Source: Rhodamnia argentea
Lineage: Eukaryota; Streptophyta; Magnoliopsida; Myrtales; Myrtaceae
Assembly: GCF_020921035.1 (NCBI RefSeq)
Contig: NC_063152.1
Location: forward strand, 28,333,903 to 28,397,902
Direction of reading: 5' to 3'
Length of the DNA: 64,000 nucleotides
This document shows, piece by piece, positions 49,738 to 63,013 of the stretch. The position numbers were made by a program, and so were the translations under genes. Below the pieces are notes generated by a model. The model saw nothing but the letters and a program-made list of their open reading frames with translations, had not been told where the DNA came from and ran no database searches. Numbering within the stretch: position 1 is the first letter of the stretch; each line of letters opens with the position of its first letter.

Positions 49738-51993
49738 GGCAAGAAAAAAACATGGGTTGTGAGTGCTTTGTCTGTAGAGGATTTAGGTAAGATGTAAAGC
49801 GGTGTCCTGATTAATTAGAACATAATTGTGTTTAACCTCAGTAAATGGTGTGTTTAGTTGGCTGTTTAAGGCCATTGGTGGGCAAATTACACCGATTACC
49901 GGATTAAACATTGCCTGTAGATCATTTTTACCCTGTTCTTTTTGTTTCTTATAGAGAAGGTATAATCTAAGAGTAAATGGTCAGAGTTACTAGATAGAGT
50001 GCAACAAGTTGTTCTTATCAAACAGCCACATACATATTGAAGGATATGACATTGCCATATTCTTTTTCTATTACCTATTAATAAAAAAATCAATTTTTTT
50101 TAAGTCTTTCCGTCTTTAATGACGGAGTGAACTGAAGTTGTTGATCATTGTTGATTATTGTAGCAGTATAGTTGATAATTTACATACAAGAGCGCTTGAG
50201 TATACCATTTGGCATCGAAAGTTATTGTAGCAAGTAAAGAGTGACCGTATATCACCACTCAACGCGTAGCTTGATAAGTTTATCGACCGTACTATCGCGT
50301 ATCTCATAAATTGCTTATGAATTTTGAAACTTTCGTTAATTATCTTCATTTTGGAAAAGAATACATCATATAAATTGGTAAAATGACTCAAATCTGAGGT
50401 TTTCTTTCTTTATCAAGACCCTTTTCATTTTTAGCACATGCACATACTTGTGCCATATCTCCTGAGATGTGAGCATTGAAAGGTTAAATTGATTTTTCGA
50501 CGGCCGTATGGCCTTTTCCATAGGTATGGTCATTTTCATAGACAGAGACAGTCGATCGGAATTGTTTTTTTTTTTTTTTTTTTGGGCCAAGTAAAATTGG
50601 TAGTTTATTGAGAAGTAATTTTTTTTTTTGTGGGTCGACATGAACCTAGTACATGTCCTAAATTGCATTTGGGACATTGAAAACGGTGGAACTCATCGTG
50701 GGCCCCATCATGTACGATGTTCCTATTCAATCAACCATACGCCGTTCGATTCATTTGATTCGGCGCTTTGTCAATTTGAATAGATAAAGAAATCATCCGT
50801 CGGAAGACAAAGGAAGTACATGCACACGAGGTAAGGACGAATAGGAGGGGATGGACATGGGGAATGTTATTAGCCCCACCACATTGTAGAGTTCTTTAAA
50901 ACAAAAATTGGGTACAAGTTATTTATAGGAACTCAATTATCATCGTATAAAAACATAATTTATGACCCACTTAATTTAAGATTGATAAATGTTTAAACTG
51001 AGGGAAAAGAGATATTTGAAGGTTTTTTCTCTTCTAGGAAGTAAAAGTTTAAATGAATGTAGGATATAGAGATTTAAAACAAAACCCAAAATGTTCGAGA
51101 TCGAGGGATAATGCACTTTTTATTAGCAATAGCATGAGAGGGGCAACTAGCTATCGGGCCCATTCTGATTATTGCCATAAGGGTTCCGTATCCTCTATTT
51201 GAGCCATAACTACTCTACGCCATTTATTGGTTTGAATGTTCAAGATTGCTGAGTATGTTACTACAGCCCTACCAAGATTCTAACGGTTAAGAAGTCTCCT
51301 CACGCGAAACATATCGAAACTAGAGAGCGCAGCATGAGCCATTTAAAGGTTGTTCACAACATAAATTGAACTCGTTATTTCGTGAAAGATAGACGACCCA
51401 TTTACCATTTGGCAAACCATCTCAATTGATATGGTTCAGAAAACGAGTAACAATCTATGGATAATGCAAGCCGAGACAATAAAAACTTATAAATGAACGG
51501 AAAAGTTGCTTGTGAGAGTTCACTCGGAAGGTGTTCGTCCTTCATCGACATCGTGGGGATGATCTTAGGATGATCCAGTTCTTGAAGTGTTCAAAGTTCT
51601 TTCTAACCTCGAATGGTTCATTATGAGCTATTTATTCTTACTTTGATATAGCCTAGGGTGATCCGGTTTTCGAAGATGTGACATGGTGAGATGACCTTTC
51701 CAACATATGTTGGCTTGTAGCCCCCCATTCTTCCCTATTTTTCTGACTACTCGTCTACATGGCTGTTAGAATTCGGATTAATGGGCACATTCTTCTGCCG
51801 GATCGGATGGGCCTCTGGGTTAGAACAAGCCTTATCCACTTCATGGTCCCATTTTAGTCAAGTCAACGGACTTGTTTCTTAGTATTGCTTGTACAAAATT
51901 GGTGTTATGATTTGCTGCCCATCTGTGACAGTGAAGGCCGATGATGTTTAGCCTTGTGAATCCTAGAGATAGAATATTTAAATATTAAAGAAA
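49738..51993. other. Intergenic, nothing recognised
   Basis: The first few hundred bases are presumed 3' untranslated region of the MATE gene. The rest is AT-rich, with long T-runs at about 50564-50583 and 50619-50630, and no conserved frame or repeat boundary. Confidence 0.5.
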
Positions 51994-52523
51994 AAATTAC
52001 TGCAAAAGTCCTAAATCTGTTATAAATATGCCAATTCAGTTTTAAACTTTTTTTAAACCGATTCGGTCTTAAACCCTCTTGTATGTGTGCCAATTCAGTC
52101 CTTCCGATCAACTTTGGTCGACCTACGTTGATGTGTATAAGTTTTGTAATGATTTTATATATTATTATTATTTTTCTTTTCCTTCTTCCTCCAACCATTC
52201 GTCGGTCGGCGATCGGCCAAAGGTGAGGTCGACCTCGCTAGATTTGGGCTAGGCCGACCTCACCGTTGCTGGGTGAGCTCGGCCTCACCAGGCTTTGCCT
52301 TTGGCCGTGATCGGCTGGAGGAAGAAGGAGAAGAAAAAAAAAGAAAAAAATTTGAAAAAAAATATTAAAATATTGATGATCGGCGTCCACGTCGGTGCCG
52401 GTCAACCAAAGTTGACGAGAATGACTGAATTGGCATAAATACAAAAGATTTAGGACAGAATTGACAAAAAAAAAAGGTTTAGGACTGAATTGGCACAATT
52501 GCAATAGGTTTAAGACTTTTTAT
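51994..52523. mobile_element. Foldback MITE with long composite inverted repeats
   Basis: The left arm contains AAAAGTCCTAAATCTG, TGCCAATTCAGTTTTAAAC and TGCCAATTCAGTCCTTCC, then CAACTTTGGTCGACC. The right arm, reverse-complemented, reads AAAAAGTCTTAAACC, TGCCAATTCAGTCCTAAACC and TGCCAATTCAGTCATTC, then CAACTTTGGTTGACC. Arms are about 130-150 bp and are themselves built of 30-35 bp subrepeats. The core at about 52200-52310 has GAGGTCGACCTCGC-type GC-rich motifs. No coding capacity. Confidence 0.7.
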
Positions 52524-54160
52524 GATGTCCCGTAATGTCATGACTCATCTAGACTTACGAGGTATCCCAAAACACGGGCATCACCACCACCAATTCTTTG
52601 GGGACTGAATCATAAGTACATGTTTGCTATGCCACACGGTCTAGTCATCACCGGTGTCTTCTATATCAACAAGGATAAATACGCCGTTGTATGACCGCAT
52701 GATGATGGTCAACATAGGCTTACACGAGCCAACTCGGACTACACAAGCCAACTCATATCGTGTGTAATTATATGACTTTCATTTTCCTTCAACCTTATAG
52801 AGAACTCTCACATATGGTAGAACATTTAGCTAACTCCAGCGTCTTTCACACATACTTATACAAGGGTATCAGTTGTGGCAAATGCCTTCTTCACATGGCA
52901 TCATAGCCATACCCATTGTTTTAACATAAAAATTCCCATATGCATCATACAAATTTGGCCTTTCTCATGCAATTAGGAATAAACAAATAATTACACGAAC
53001 TTTAATATATCCTTACTCTTTCCATGCTCATAAATCGATAACATGAACATCGACAACCAAATATTCAACAACTCAAAAAATCGACCATATGAACATCGAC
53101 AACTCAAAGAATTGACCACATGATTTATAGGCAACACTTAACAGATAAGTCAGGTAATTTAGTCAAAATATCACTTGAGGATTAGTTTCATCATTACCCC
53201 TATTTATACTACCGAATCTTATGGACATTGATTAATCACAAACTCGGTACATGAAAAGTCTTGTTGGAAAATAAAGAGAGAGATGTCCACAAACTACAAG
53301 GCAAAGAACACGTGCCTTCAAGTACTTGATGGAAAATAAAGAGAGATATGTCCACAAACTAGATAACAACCACTCTGACTCATCTATAGGGTATTTAAAA
53401 TAGGCATTTTGTTGAGTTAACGAAATATCTCGTAAACCAATATATAAACAAGGAAAACAATTTCATTATAAACTTTGATATATCCAAAAAAATCTTTTGA
53501 ATCCACTATAATATCGAAAAGTAGGAAAATCTCAATTCAGTAAATTCAAACTTGAAAATCATCAAATACTTCCCATAACTATAACTACGAGGGTGATAAA
53601 TTAACCGCCACCAATCTACACAGCTAACGTACACGTCAACATCTATTAGTTGAAACCTAATGCATAGAATACCATACGATTAATGTCCCGAAAAATCATC
53701 CTAGCACTTTCGCACATCACAAAATTAATGACTTACAGGTAATCCTATGTTCCATGTTAAATAATACTTAATTGTACAATCTAGATATTATCATCAAAGA
53801 CAAGGAAAATCTCGGATGTCATACATTTTAGGTAATTTTTTCAAATATCAAATAATGCTTTTATTTAACAGCTCAAGCTTTTGGAATAGTTGATAATGGT
53901 TTCATAAAGTATTACGGGGTATCAGAGTAAGAGGTCATGAATTCAAATCTTTTCGTGTCTATTTGCCTTTATAATTAAATACGTCCACGTCTAGTACAAG
54001 CAAAAACAGACCAAAATTAAGCCTTAAACTTTTCTTCGCTTTCTGCCATTCTCATTCACATTCCTCGAGTTTTTATTAGGAAGCAACTTTTCGTCAAACT
54101 TGATTTATCATCTTCCTTCCAATCTCTTCGAGGTTCCTCTTTGCAAGGTACGATTCCTCT

Positions 54161-54197
<37 letters not shown>

Positions 54198-55240
54198 ATT
54201 CCTCATCTCATTTTCCTAAAAAAAAAGTTGTATATGAGATTCAATCTCACCTGGTTAATGAGCGAATCAGAGGCTGTGAATTGTGAGTGTTCTGGAAATT
54301 GAAGACACTCGCTGGAACGACAAAATTTTGCGGATTGAAGCTTGAACTCGCCAAAGATGGAGCTTGAATTCGTCATATTAGTGCGGAGCAGAAGACCTTC
54401 GATGATTTTCGTTAACGACAAAATTTTGCGAATGTATTCTATTCTAGACGGCTGCCAAACACAGAATATGATAAAACATATCACATCCTAATTTTTATTC
54501 AGACGGTCAAATGCGGCCTAATGGTCATATTTGAAGGCAATCAATTTCGACATGAAGGTCGGATACATAGGAATCAGATAGGACTGAATATCGGTCTTCA
54601 ATCAACGCCAATTAGGGTGTAGAAATTCAAATTAGGCTAGAAAGGCAATGGAAACCAATTTTTCTAATTTTTCAAAATTTTCTGATTTTGGAAGATCATG
54701 TTTCCAACCAAAAAGGAACCCCAATCGATTTGGTGGAGGCCTACGACTCCATCTTTGTGATGTGGAAAGGAGGTCGCGACCCTCGTGCTGGGATTGAATA
54801 GACAAGAGGGCGACGGATAGGACGTCGCACCGGATGCATTACGGGGAGTGTCGAAAGTATAGGGACGAAGGCTTGACCAATTGGACACGATTGGACATTT
54901 TCAAAAAAATTTCAATTTTATCATGGTAGCATCAAACATATGATGAGATTTTTTACGGTTTGGAGGAATTCTAACCACACTTTATCCCATCGTATCTCAA
55001 TTCGAATTCGAACGATCAAACGCCGCATATTATTTAGCTGCTATGACAAATCACTGATGACATGCGGTAACCGATACACAAAATATCTTCCCATCTTCTC
55101 CCCACCATTTCCTCGAAAATCGCTTTGACCCTTCTAACTTTTCGCTCCTATACGCCCTATGTCGCATACCCTACATAAGACCAACTAGGGTTAAATTACT
55201 GACCAAAGGTTAGTCAATGATCAAACCCACACTCATCGAC
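52524..55240. other. Intergenic with small repeats
   Basis: No gene recognised. Noted: a roughly 30 bp phrase GGAAAATAAAGAGAGANATG followed by TCCACAAACTA occurs twice, near 53268 and 53331. A compound CT/CA microsatellite lies at 54159-54197. The region around 52526-53240 reads like a fragment of an old LTR, without definable ends. Confidence 0.45.
54159..54197. repeat. Compound (CT)n(CA)n microsatellite
   Basis: About eleven CT units run directly into about nine CA units. Confidence 0.95.
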
Positions 55241-55248
55241 TATAAAAA
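55241..55248 (+). promoter_or_regulatory. TATA box of the ELM2-SANT gene
   Basis: TATAAAAA in the context CGACTATAAAAAGGCCC, a strong plant TATA match, with a probable transcription start about 30 bp downstream. The leader to the ATG at 56106 would be about 0.8 kb, possibly with an intron from about 55400 (AAAG then GTAAAAG) to 55931 (CATCGCAG). Assignment to this gene is by position. Confidence 0.5.
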
Positions 55249-56105
55249 GGCCCACTCGACAAGGCTTCGGTTTTTTGAAAACGCTTGCTCTGCACACGCA
55301 ACAAGGAAAGCAAGAGACAAAAGAGGCTTCCGGGGGAGAGAGTTTTGCGAAGAGGCCGAGCGCCGAAAGGCCCAGAGGGATCTTCAAAAACTTCAAAGGT
55401 AAAAGTGTCTGGCTTCTCGCCTCTCATCACCTTGAGAGGGGTTTGGTTCTTTTGGTTTTCGCTTTGCAATGGAGGGTCTGCATCTGTTGAAAATTGAAGT
55501 TTGAAGTGCTTTTCTTCACGTTTTTCTTTCACTCTCCCTCCGCCTCTTCGCCCTTTACAGTCTCTCTCTCTCTTTCCCTCTCTGTTTCTATTTGCTTCCA
55601 AAGTATCCGCAATTAAGAGAGGAGGGAGGGGGAGAGAGAGAGAGAGAGAGTCCGAAAGCATAAGCCTCGAAGAAGCCCTAGATCGTCCCTCTTCCCGCCA
55701 AAAACTGAAGCTCGAAACCGTTCGTGTTCGACCCAGTTGCGGAATCTGTATGGTCCGTTGTGATCTGCTCAATCCGATGAATCTTCGTCTCTCCTTTTTT
55801 CAACCTCTGCTTTGAGCTGAATGTTGTCTTAGTTCGTTCGATGCCCAGTTCAAGTCGAAGAAAAATGCAGTGGGCCCGTGTATGTTTTTGCTTTTGCTTA
55901 TATGTCTTGAACTGTGATATTCCATCGCAGGACGGCGGGTTATAGCCAATAAAATGCGCCTATGCCTCGCAGAAGCCGAATCTGAATGCTCTGGTGCTTT
56001 TTCTGCTGGTATGCCAGTTTTTCGTTTGAGCTAAGAGGTATGCTCTCTATGTAAGATTTGCTCAGCTGCCTCCACGGGCTAGTGTGAGCACATTTTTTCT
56101 AGTTG

Positions 56106-59100
56106 ATGATGTGTGTTGAGGATGAGGGATATATGCATATGGACTCCAAAGAGAGCGAGTTTGCTTCGGTGACCCGCGGAAAGCTGCATGACAATGGGGA
56201 TTTTAATAGTAGAAGTGATTTGCTGGGGTCAACTGGTGGTAAGCAACGGGACGGCACTAAGAAAAGAAAGCATTATGAGATTGTGGATCGAGACTCGATA
56301 AACTTGGACCAAAAGAAGAACAAGAGAACTGTAAGTTTGGCTGATGATGAGACAGGATGTGTGGTTGCTAAATCGGGTTCTCAGACATCGTTTAATGATG
56401 ACGACGACAATGTAATCACTCTGGATAAAAAGGTGTTTAATGAGGAGGTGTCTCATTTTAAGAGGGAACAGTCCTCATTTTTGGGTATGCTTAAATGGTT
56501 AACTAAGATTGCTAAAGATCCTTTAGCTTCGGGATTGGGTACTTTGCCAGAGAAGTCAAAATGGAAGTCTTATGGGAGTGAAGTATTGTGGAAGCAGGTG
56601 TTGTTGGCACGTGAAACTATGTTCCATAGACGGGACGATGTCAACGACATGGGAACTGTAACTTGGCAGGTAATCTATCATCGCACGGTTTGTTTGATCT
56701 CAATAAGCTATCTGACTGTAAGTGTGTTTCGAAATCTTCCATCGAGTGTTGTGATGGTGTTTATTCATGGGAGTTTATTGCTGATTCTTGGATGCAGACT
56801 TGTGATTTAAGTCATGTTTTTGGTTTTTCCTTCAGTGTGAATGACCCTGATTTACCTCGGTGGATTCTTCATCAGTTTTAACTATTCTTTAGTCCTTTTT
56901 TGGTCAAAACTCCTCTAAGTTTCCTTTAGCGGATAATTTTGTCCATTGATGTTGAAACATCATGCTCACCTCCAATTTTGCACTCGTGTCTGTCCTAGTT
57001 TGAGTGCTTTTTGTGAGAAATTAGGCGGGATTCTCTACAGTATAAAGTCTTAGAAGAGAATCTACTCATGAATAGAAGCAAAGATTAAAGAAAAGCATGT
57101 TATTCAATGCTCTACCCGATGTTTTAAAAGATTTGATTTTGGAAATTTATTGGGTGTATATTTAAATGGAGATGAATGTCTGATGCATGTAAGTCATGAC
57201 TCCATGTGATATTTTGAAGATCTTCCATTTAGTGGGCTTGGCATGGAGTTAAATGGGAAGACCTATTTTTTTGGATGGTGCTATTTCCACCCTTATTTTG
57301 GCTAAGACACTTGTTTTAGTTAACCAACAAAAATACCCTTCTCTCTCTTTATTCGATGCAATGTGTTTTCTGCTTATCAGGCTTACCAACGAAACAGATT
57401 ACATTTCTATCATGTCTCTCCTCAGTTTCACGATAGAAATTTGAAGATATCCTTTTATCTCGCACCTTGTTGTCACTTTGCCTAGAGAAGGAAGTTACAT
57501 AGAAGATTAGGAAGTTCTATTTATGATGACTCATGAATACACAGTTAATTGCCTATTTTTCTTTCAAATAATTTGAGTAAATCCATCTTTTAAACTTGAA
57601 AATTAAATGTCAATCTAATTTTTAAGACAATCGGTGTTTTTTTGGGAGTAATTTTGTAGGTTTCTAAAGTTAAGCATTGCTTATTTTGTGCTTACTTTTG
57701 AGCTTTTGACATTTTAATCTGAATTGCAAGATGGGGTTGAAATCTAGTCACCCCTTATTCATTTTCAAATTTACTTCAAATTATTTCAGTGGAAAATTTT
57801 AAGCATATTTTAATGTTTCGATCGGCTTGTTCTAAGATTGAATCCACAAGTGATATTAATTTACTTTCTTCATGGTAGATGTCAAACTGCAAGAAGGTGC
57901 CCTTTTTACCCCTTTTTGTGCTCATCTTTTGTTTTGAAATGATCTAAATATAAGCATATTTAATGTGTTATCATGCTTCTAACAAATCAACCTTTTCCGT
58001 AGTTCATAAAAAGTTTTCCATTCTTTATCAAGATCGACTAGAAAAGTGGATTGAAATTTATTTTCAACTTTGAAATATAGTTTCTCACAAACTATTTGAT
58101 TAAAAATAGGCAATTAATTGTGTGTTCATAAGCTGTCATAAATAGAAATTCCTAATCTTGTATGTAACTTCCGTAATTACAAATATGAGACCATAAGTTA
58201 AAATTAACAACCACTCCAGGATAAGATGATATCTTGTTGAATGTTATGGGGCATTTATATTGCGAAACCAATGAGGGAGATGATATAAATAAGTCAGTTT
58301 AGTTGGTTAGCCTGATAAACAAAGAAACAATTAATTGAAGAGAGAAGGGTATTTCAGTCACTTAACTGAAAAAAGGAGTGTCTTTGTCAAATTATGGGTG
58401 GAAATAGCGCCACCCATTTTTTCCGCAATTTTGTGTCAGAAAGTGCTCTCAATTCTACTATACATATTACATTTAATCTATAATGCCATTCAACTAACAA
58501 TTGCTGAATATGGTTGCTGCTACAAATTCTCATGAGCTATGTTTGCTGTACCCGGTTCTCTTCCTTATTCACCAGTTACTCAGTAGTATTACCTCGTCCA
58601 TCTCTTCTACTCACTCTCTCTAATACACTATTCTGGTATTTCTCATGTCCGTTGCTAACATTCCTCTTATAAAAACTTATTATTAACCCTACACATTCAT
58701 GTTGGATATTTTGCTGAGAGTTTCATAAGTGATAGATGGCCCAAGGAAAATATACAAAAGGGAGCCCAAGGGGGATATACAAAAGAGTGAAAGATGCTTA
58801 TTATTTGTGAAATGCAAAAGTTCCTTTTGGTAAATATTGCTTAAGGGTAGGGCTCGCAATTCCTGTTCAATTGTCAAATTTTAGAACTTGTGTGATTGCA
58901 ACATGGTATCATTTTTGTTGAATGTGTCATTGTTTAGTTGACCAACATGTGCTTCCATAAATATGTTTAGTTGTGTTAATTTGTTTTAAAATTTGTCAGA
59001 CTTAGTTATGGGTAGAGAATAAGATACTTAGCCGAAAAAGAAATCAAAACCGACAAAAGAAGTATATGTCGTTGATCATAGAGCCTACCTCAGAGATTGT

Positions 59101-60677
59101 ATCACCTTAATAGGTGGTAGTGTTGTTAGTTTGTTTCATTGAGTGAAAAGTGAATTACTTTCTACAGCCAAGAGGTGCATTTGGCTATTAGTTTTCTACC
59201 CCTTTATTTTCTATCTTCTGTGAAAACAACAGTAGCCCGCTTTGGTTCAAGATTTCCTGAAACTAGAAAACAGTTTTCATGAAAATGAGAAAGCTATAAT
59301 GTGCTGTTACTTTTTTTTTGTAGTGAAATAAGAAAGCCCTAGTATGAAGCATTGCCAAATTTCATTCATTTTAAAAGGTGATCTTCTTACGTGGTTACTG
59401 AGCTTAGGCTTGTTTCATGGAGCTCATTGAACTCCACAGCACTGGACTCTCTTTTTGTGTACGTTATGAAACTTTCTTGATTTAAGCCAATAATTGGATG
59501 AAAAATATACAAAAAGTTGCGAATTGTATTCAATGAACGGAAGACGTTTCTAGGAAGCTGAATTGTTGGGTATTGAAACAGCTTTATCAAAATGTTAAGC
59601 GAATGGAAAATTGGTAAATGTTATACGAAACTAAATGCACCTTTAATTTCTTCTCGGATACTTTGTCTCGGTATTTCGACGCATGATGTTATAGTCTGAT
59701 ATTTCGTTGTAATGTTTTTAGGACTAAGTTATAAATTAGATATGTCCATTCAATACAACGTTTGAGTGAGGTCATGACTCATCTTGTAGAGAAATCAGAA
59801 GACGGATCTACGCATATATGATGATAATATTGGATCCAGCTACAATCTCCGGGAGAGATCAAAAAGCAACCAGAAGGCCTCTCCTCGAGAACAGTTAAAG
59901 CAAGGTCAGGCCTTTTCTGAGTCATTCTCCTTAAGTGGTCAAAGTAACTTGGACAAAAGTCCTAGTACATGCATGGCAAGGATGGGAGATAATTCTGACG
60001 AAGGTGTTACCCCTAATTCTTCGACTGTTGATTCACTGTTTCCGGATTATAATTGTCAAAAAGTTCCATTGGGTTCTCAATATCAAGCTGTAGTACCTGT
60101 CTGGAAGGGGATTTCCTCTGAAAGTGACTCTAAATGGTTGGGGACCAAGGTTTGGCCACTCAATGAAGCAGAGAAAAGGACTATTATTGAAAGGGATCCT
60201 ATTGGAAAGGGAAGACAAGATTCATGTGGCTGCTCGGTTCTGGGTTCTACAGAGTGTGTCAGATTTCACATTGCTGAGAAAAGGTTAAAATTGAAAATCG
60301 AACTGGGCTCAGCATTTTACCGGTGGAAACTTCATAAGATGGGAGAGGAAGTAAGACTTTCTTGGACAGAAGAAGAGCGAAATAAGTTTGCAACCATTAT
60401 GAAGATGAATTCCCTATCACAGGATAAGTGTTTCTGGGACCAGATATTTCGAGTTTTTCCAAGAAAAAGCAGGGAGGAGTTGGTGAGCTACTACTTTAAT
60501 GTCTTTCTTCTGCAACGACGAGGATGTCAGAATAGGGTATCTCCAAGTGACATTAACAGTGATGATGATGAGGCAGAAACGAATTTAGCAGTTAAGTGGG
60601 GTGGTCGTCACGAAACTAAATCCACAAGCTCCATATTTTATTCTCCCACAAAGTCACAAGGTAATAGCAAAAAGTGA
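56106..60677 (+). CDS. ELM2-SANT domain nuclear protein (ARID1/2-related, no ARID)
   Basis: Two coding exons, 56106-56669 and 59790-60677, join in phase 0 to 483 aa. The N-terminal exon holds an acidic/basic region (KKRKHYEIVDRD, a likely nuclear signal) and the conserved block FLGMLKWLTKIAKDP...GLGTLPEKSKW...EVLWKQVLLARE. This block follows the ARID domain in Arabidopsis ARID1/2-type proteins. Exon 2 has an ELM2 domain starting at about 280 (VPLGSQYQAVVPVW...KWLGTKVWPLN, ERDPIGKGRQDSCGC). A SANT/Myb-like domain follows at about 376-430 (LSWTEEERNKFATIM...CFWDQIF...SYYFNVFLLQRR). ELM2-SANT pairs recruit histone deacetylases. No ARID is encoded, and length resembles the ARID-less Arabidopsis paralogues of about 490 aa. 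The 3.1 kb intron contains a foldback element. Start: first ATG of an ATGATG pair. Confidence 0.88.
57264..58424. mobile_element. Foldback/MITE-like element in the ELM2-SANT intron
   Basis: Long imperfect inverted repeats. The outer arm, left, reads GGATGGTGCTATTTCCACCC...AAGACACT...AATACCCTTCTCTCT. The reverse complement of the right end reads GGGTGGCGCTATTTCCACCC...AAGACACTCC...AATACCCTTCTCTCT. An inner pair (57489-57570 and 58104-58185) shares GAAGTTACATA, AAGATTAGGAA, TCTATTTATGA and TTAATTGCCTATTTTT. Size is about 1.16 kb, with no coding capacity. It sits fully inside the intron 56670-59789. Confidence 0.72.
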
Positions 60678-63013
60678 CTCCAATGAATGCGAGTAGGTGA
60701 TATGCCAAGAAATGTAAATTCTGGGAGTACCCTCTGTTGTGTCTCTCTCGAATCTGTTTCTCCACAAGAATTCTTAGCTGATCAGCGTGGAATTTGCCTA
60801 GAAAATGAGATGTCTTGGTGTTCATATGTGAGCACAGTTTTGGATATGTGATTGTTGGATTAGCTGCCATGGTAGATGTCATCATCAGAAGGCAGCTTTT
60901 TGCTGCAGAAGCTGCAGTACTCTCCAAGAGCTTTTGGCCCATGTACCTTCAGTTTTTGAGACACACAGCTAGTTGCGTTGACAACCAACATCTAAGACAG
61001 GGATTACGCTTTTTGGTTAGCTGCGGTACCTCAACTTTTCCTTTCTAGTCATCTGATTTAGCTCCATGAGTTGGGGGGCAGAGTCCATAGTAAAGCCAGG
61101 CGATGAAATGGATACTGATTTTGCAGCATAGTTTAGGAGCTAGAGAAACTTGTTGAGATTGTTTGACCATTGAAATGGCTTCATCAATTTTGTGATATAA
61201 TCTTTAGGACTGTTACACAGTTGTTGGTATGTGTGGGCATGTCAGTGCATACTCCACTTGTGAAAGACAATTTTTTGCGAGCTAATGTCTTCTAATGTGG
61301 AGCCTTTTGTTATTTTCCTCCACGAGCTCAACTCTCAGCTCTCTTGTGAATGAACAGTTGGATACCCAAATTTCTTGATAGCTGATTAAAAAAAAAAAAG
61401 AAATGCTGTATGGCTTATAGACCATGTAATTTAAGGTTCAATTGAACCATTGATCATGTAGGCTATATGGAGGAACCAACATCCTTAGCAGTTCAAATAA
61501 TTTTGGTCCGTATGATCTATAAATCATATGAAAACTTCTTTGTTAGCCGGTTCGCAAAGTGGGTTATCAATTGGTGACGTTCTTGTCTGTGATCGATCCA
61601 ATCATATGTTTCAAGTGAAAGTAATTGTCTAGTGGGGGAAAGTGCCGTGAACATCATTGCTCCAGAGGTGTGGATACGAGTAGGTTGGGACATTTTGCCT
61701 TTTGGCATGATGGACACTGCTGTGAACTTCAGAGAGACTTCTTTAAAGCTTCAATAGAAGGGAACATGTCCTTTGGACACGATTTATGAAAAAGTTCTCA
61801 CTTTTACGGGCTGAATACTGGAAAGTCGCAATACTGATTTCATGATACGGTCGACAGGATGGGATAAAAATCTTCTGGATTTGTTGTGTTTTATGTTATA
61901 CATGAAACCAACAGGCAAGATTCCTTCTCAAACGTCTTATTGTGAACAGCCCATTGTGCGATTTCTAACTACGTGAAAGACTGTTTGTCTAAACAGCCGA
62001 TTATGTAATGTAGGTGTGTGTTGGTGTTAGTTCACAATGCAATGCCATTTTCTTCGTTGCTTTTGAACGGATTCAATGCATCGAGGGCTGATTCTCAATT
62101 CTTGAATGACGAGTTGAGTGCACCATTAGTTATGGGTCACTCCTGTCGATATATTATTCGGAATCTTAAACTTGGACAGTGGCAAAGGCAACCACCGTCA
62201 CTATCCCGATAGGTTATTGACAGTGATGAGTAGTGGTCACTGCGAGCGATGAGAAGCCCCCTCGAGCTTCCCTCGCTCTTTTTTTTTTATAATTATTATT
62301 ACATTTCTTTTGCCTTTCTTTCAGGATTTCAATTTCTTTTACCTAACAAGGACTTGGGATCATATTATGTCGGCTAAATCTAGACTAATCTCATTGCGGA
62401 GGGCTGTCCCAAAGCCGAAGCCCAATTCTTATTGCTGTCATATCAGCATAGCTTGAGTTCCTGTGCTGCGTTTTGTGGGGTTGAGTGGCCTGATGATTGT
62501 TGACTGCGGAAGAGTGATCAGGTTTTTGTCTTCTCCTGTGGCATTGCATGAAGGACCTTTGGTTTGTTAACCCGTTCAGAACGTGTTGTGGTCACATGGT
62601 ACTCTAACGTCGGCTTATTTCCCCCTGTAGTTTAGGGGAACATGGGTCTGTCGGGAAATTGACCATTCTATCATAGAATAGAATGTTAGAGCCGACGCTT
62701 TCGGAGGCATGAAGCTGTCTGCAATGTTACCAACTTGACAAAGCCGTCAGTTAGAAAAGTCATCTGGCGGACCAAGTGCATACGCTTGGAGTACACATGG
62801 ACTGTCGGGTCGGGAGTCTCACCAAGTTTTGTTAACGGATCTTGCGCTTGCTATTAGAGAGGAAAATTCAACACTTAGTCCAAATGGTTACAACAGAATC
62901 ACAAATACGCGGAGGCAAGAGTGACCAGAGACTCATGTTTTGCTGCACGAGCATTTCCTTCATCTTTGGCTTAATGAAAATGCCGTGCAGACTCTTCTAG
63001 TGAAGAACCCTCC
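60678..63013. other. Intergenic, convergent 3' flanks
   Basis: Between the convergent ELM2-SANT and cyanoalanine synthase genes. The first part is likely the 3' untranslated region of the former. An A-run at about 61387-61398 and a T-run at 62279-62289 are present. Open frames here are not protein-like. Confidence 0.5.

Noticed and set aside
55501-55815. Separate small gene upstream of the ELM2-SANT gene
   Set aside because: CT/GA-rich low-complexity leader sequence between a TATA box and the main start codon; no conserved protein.
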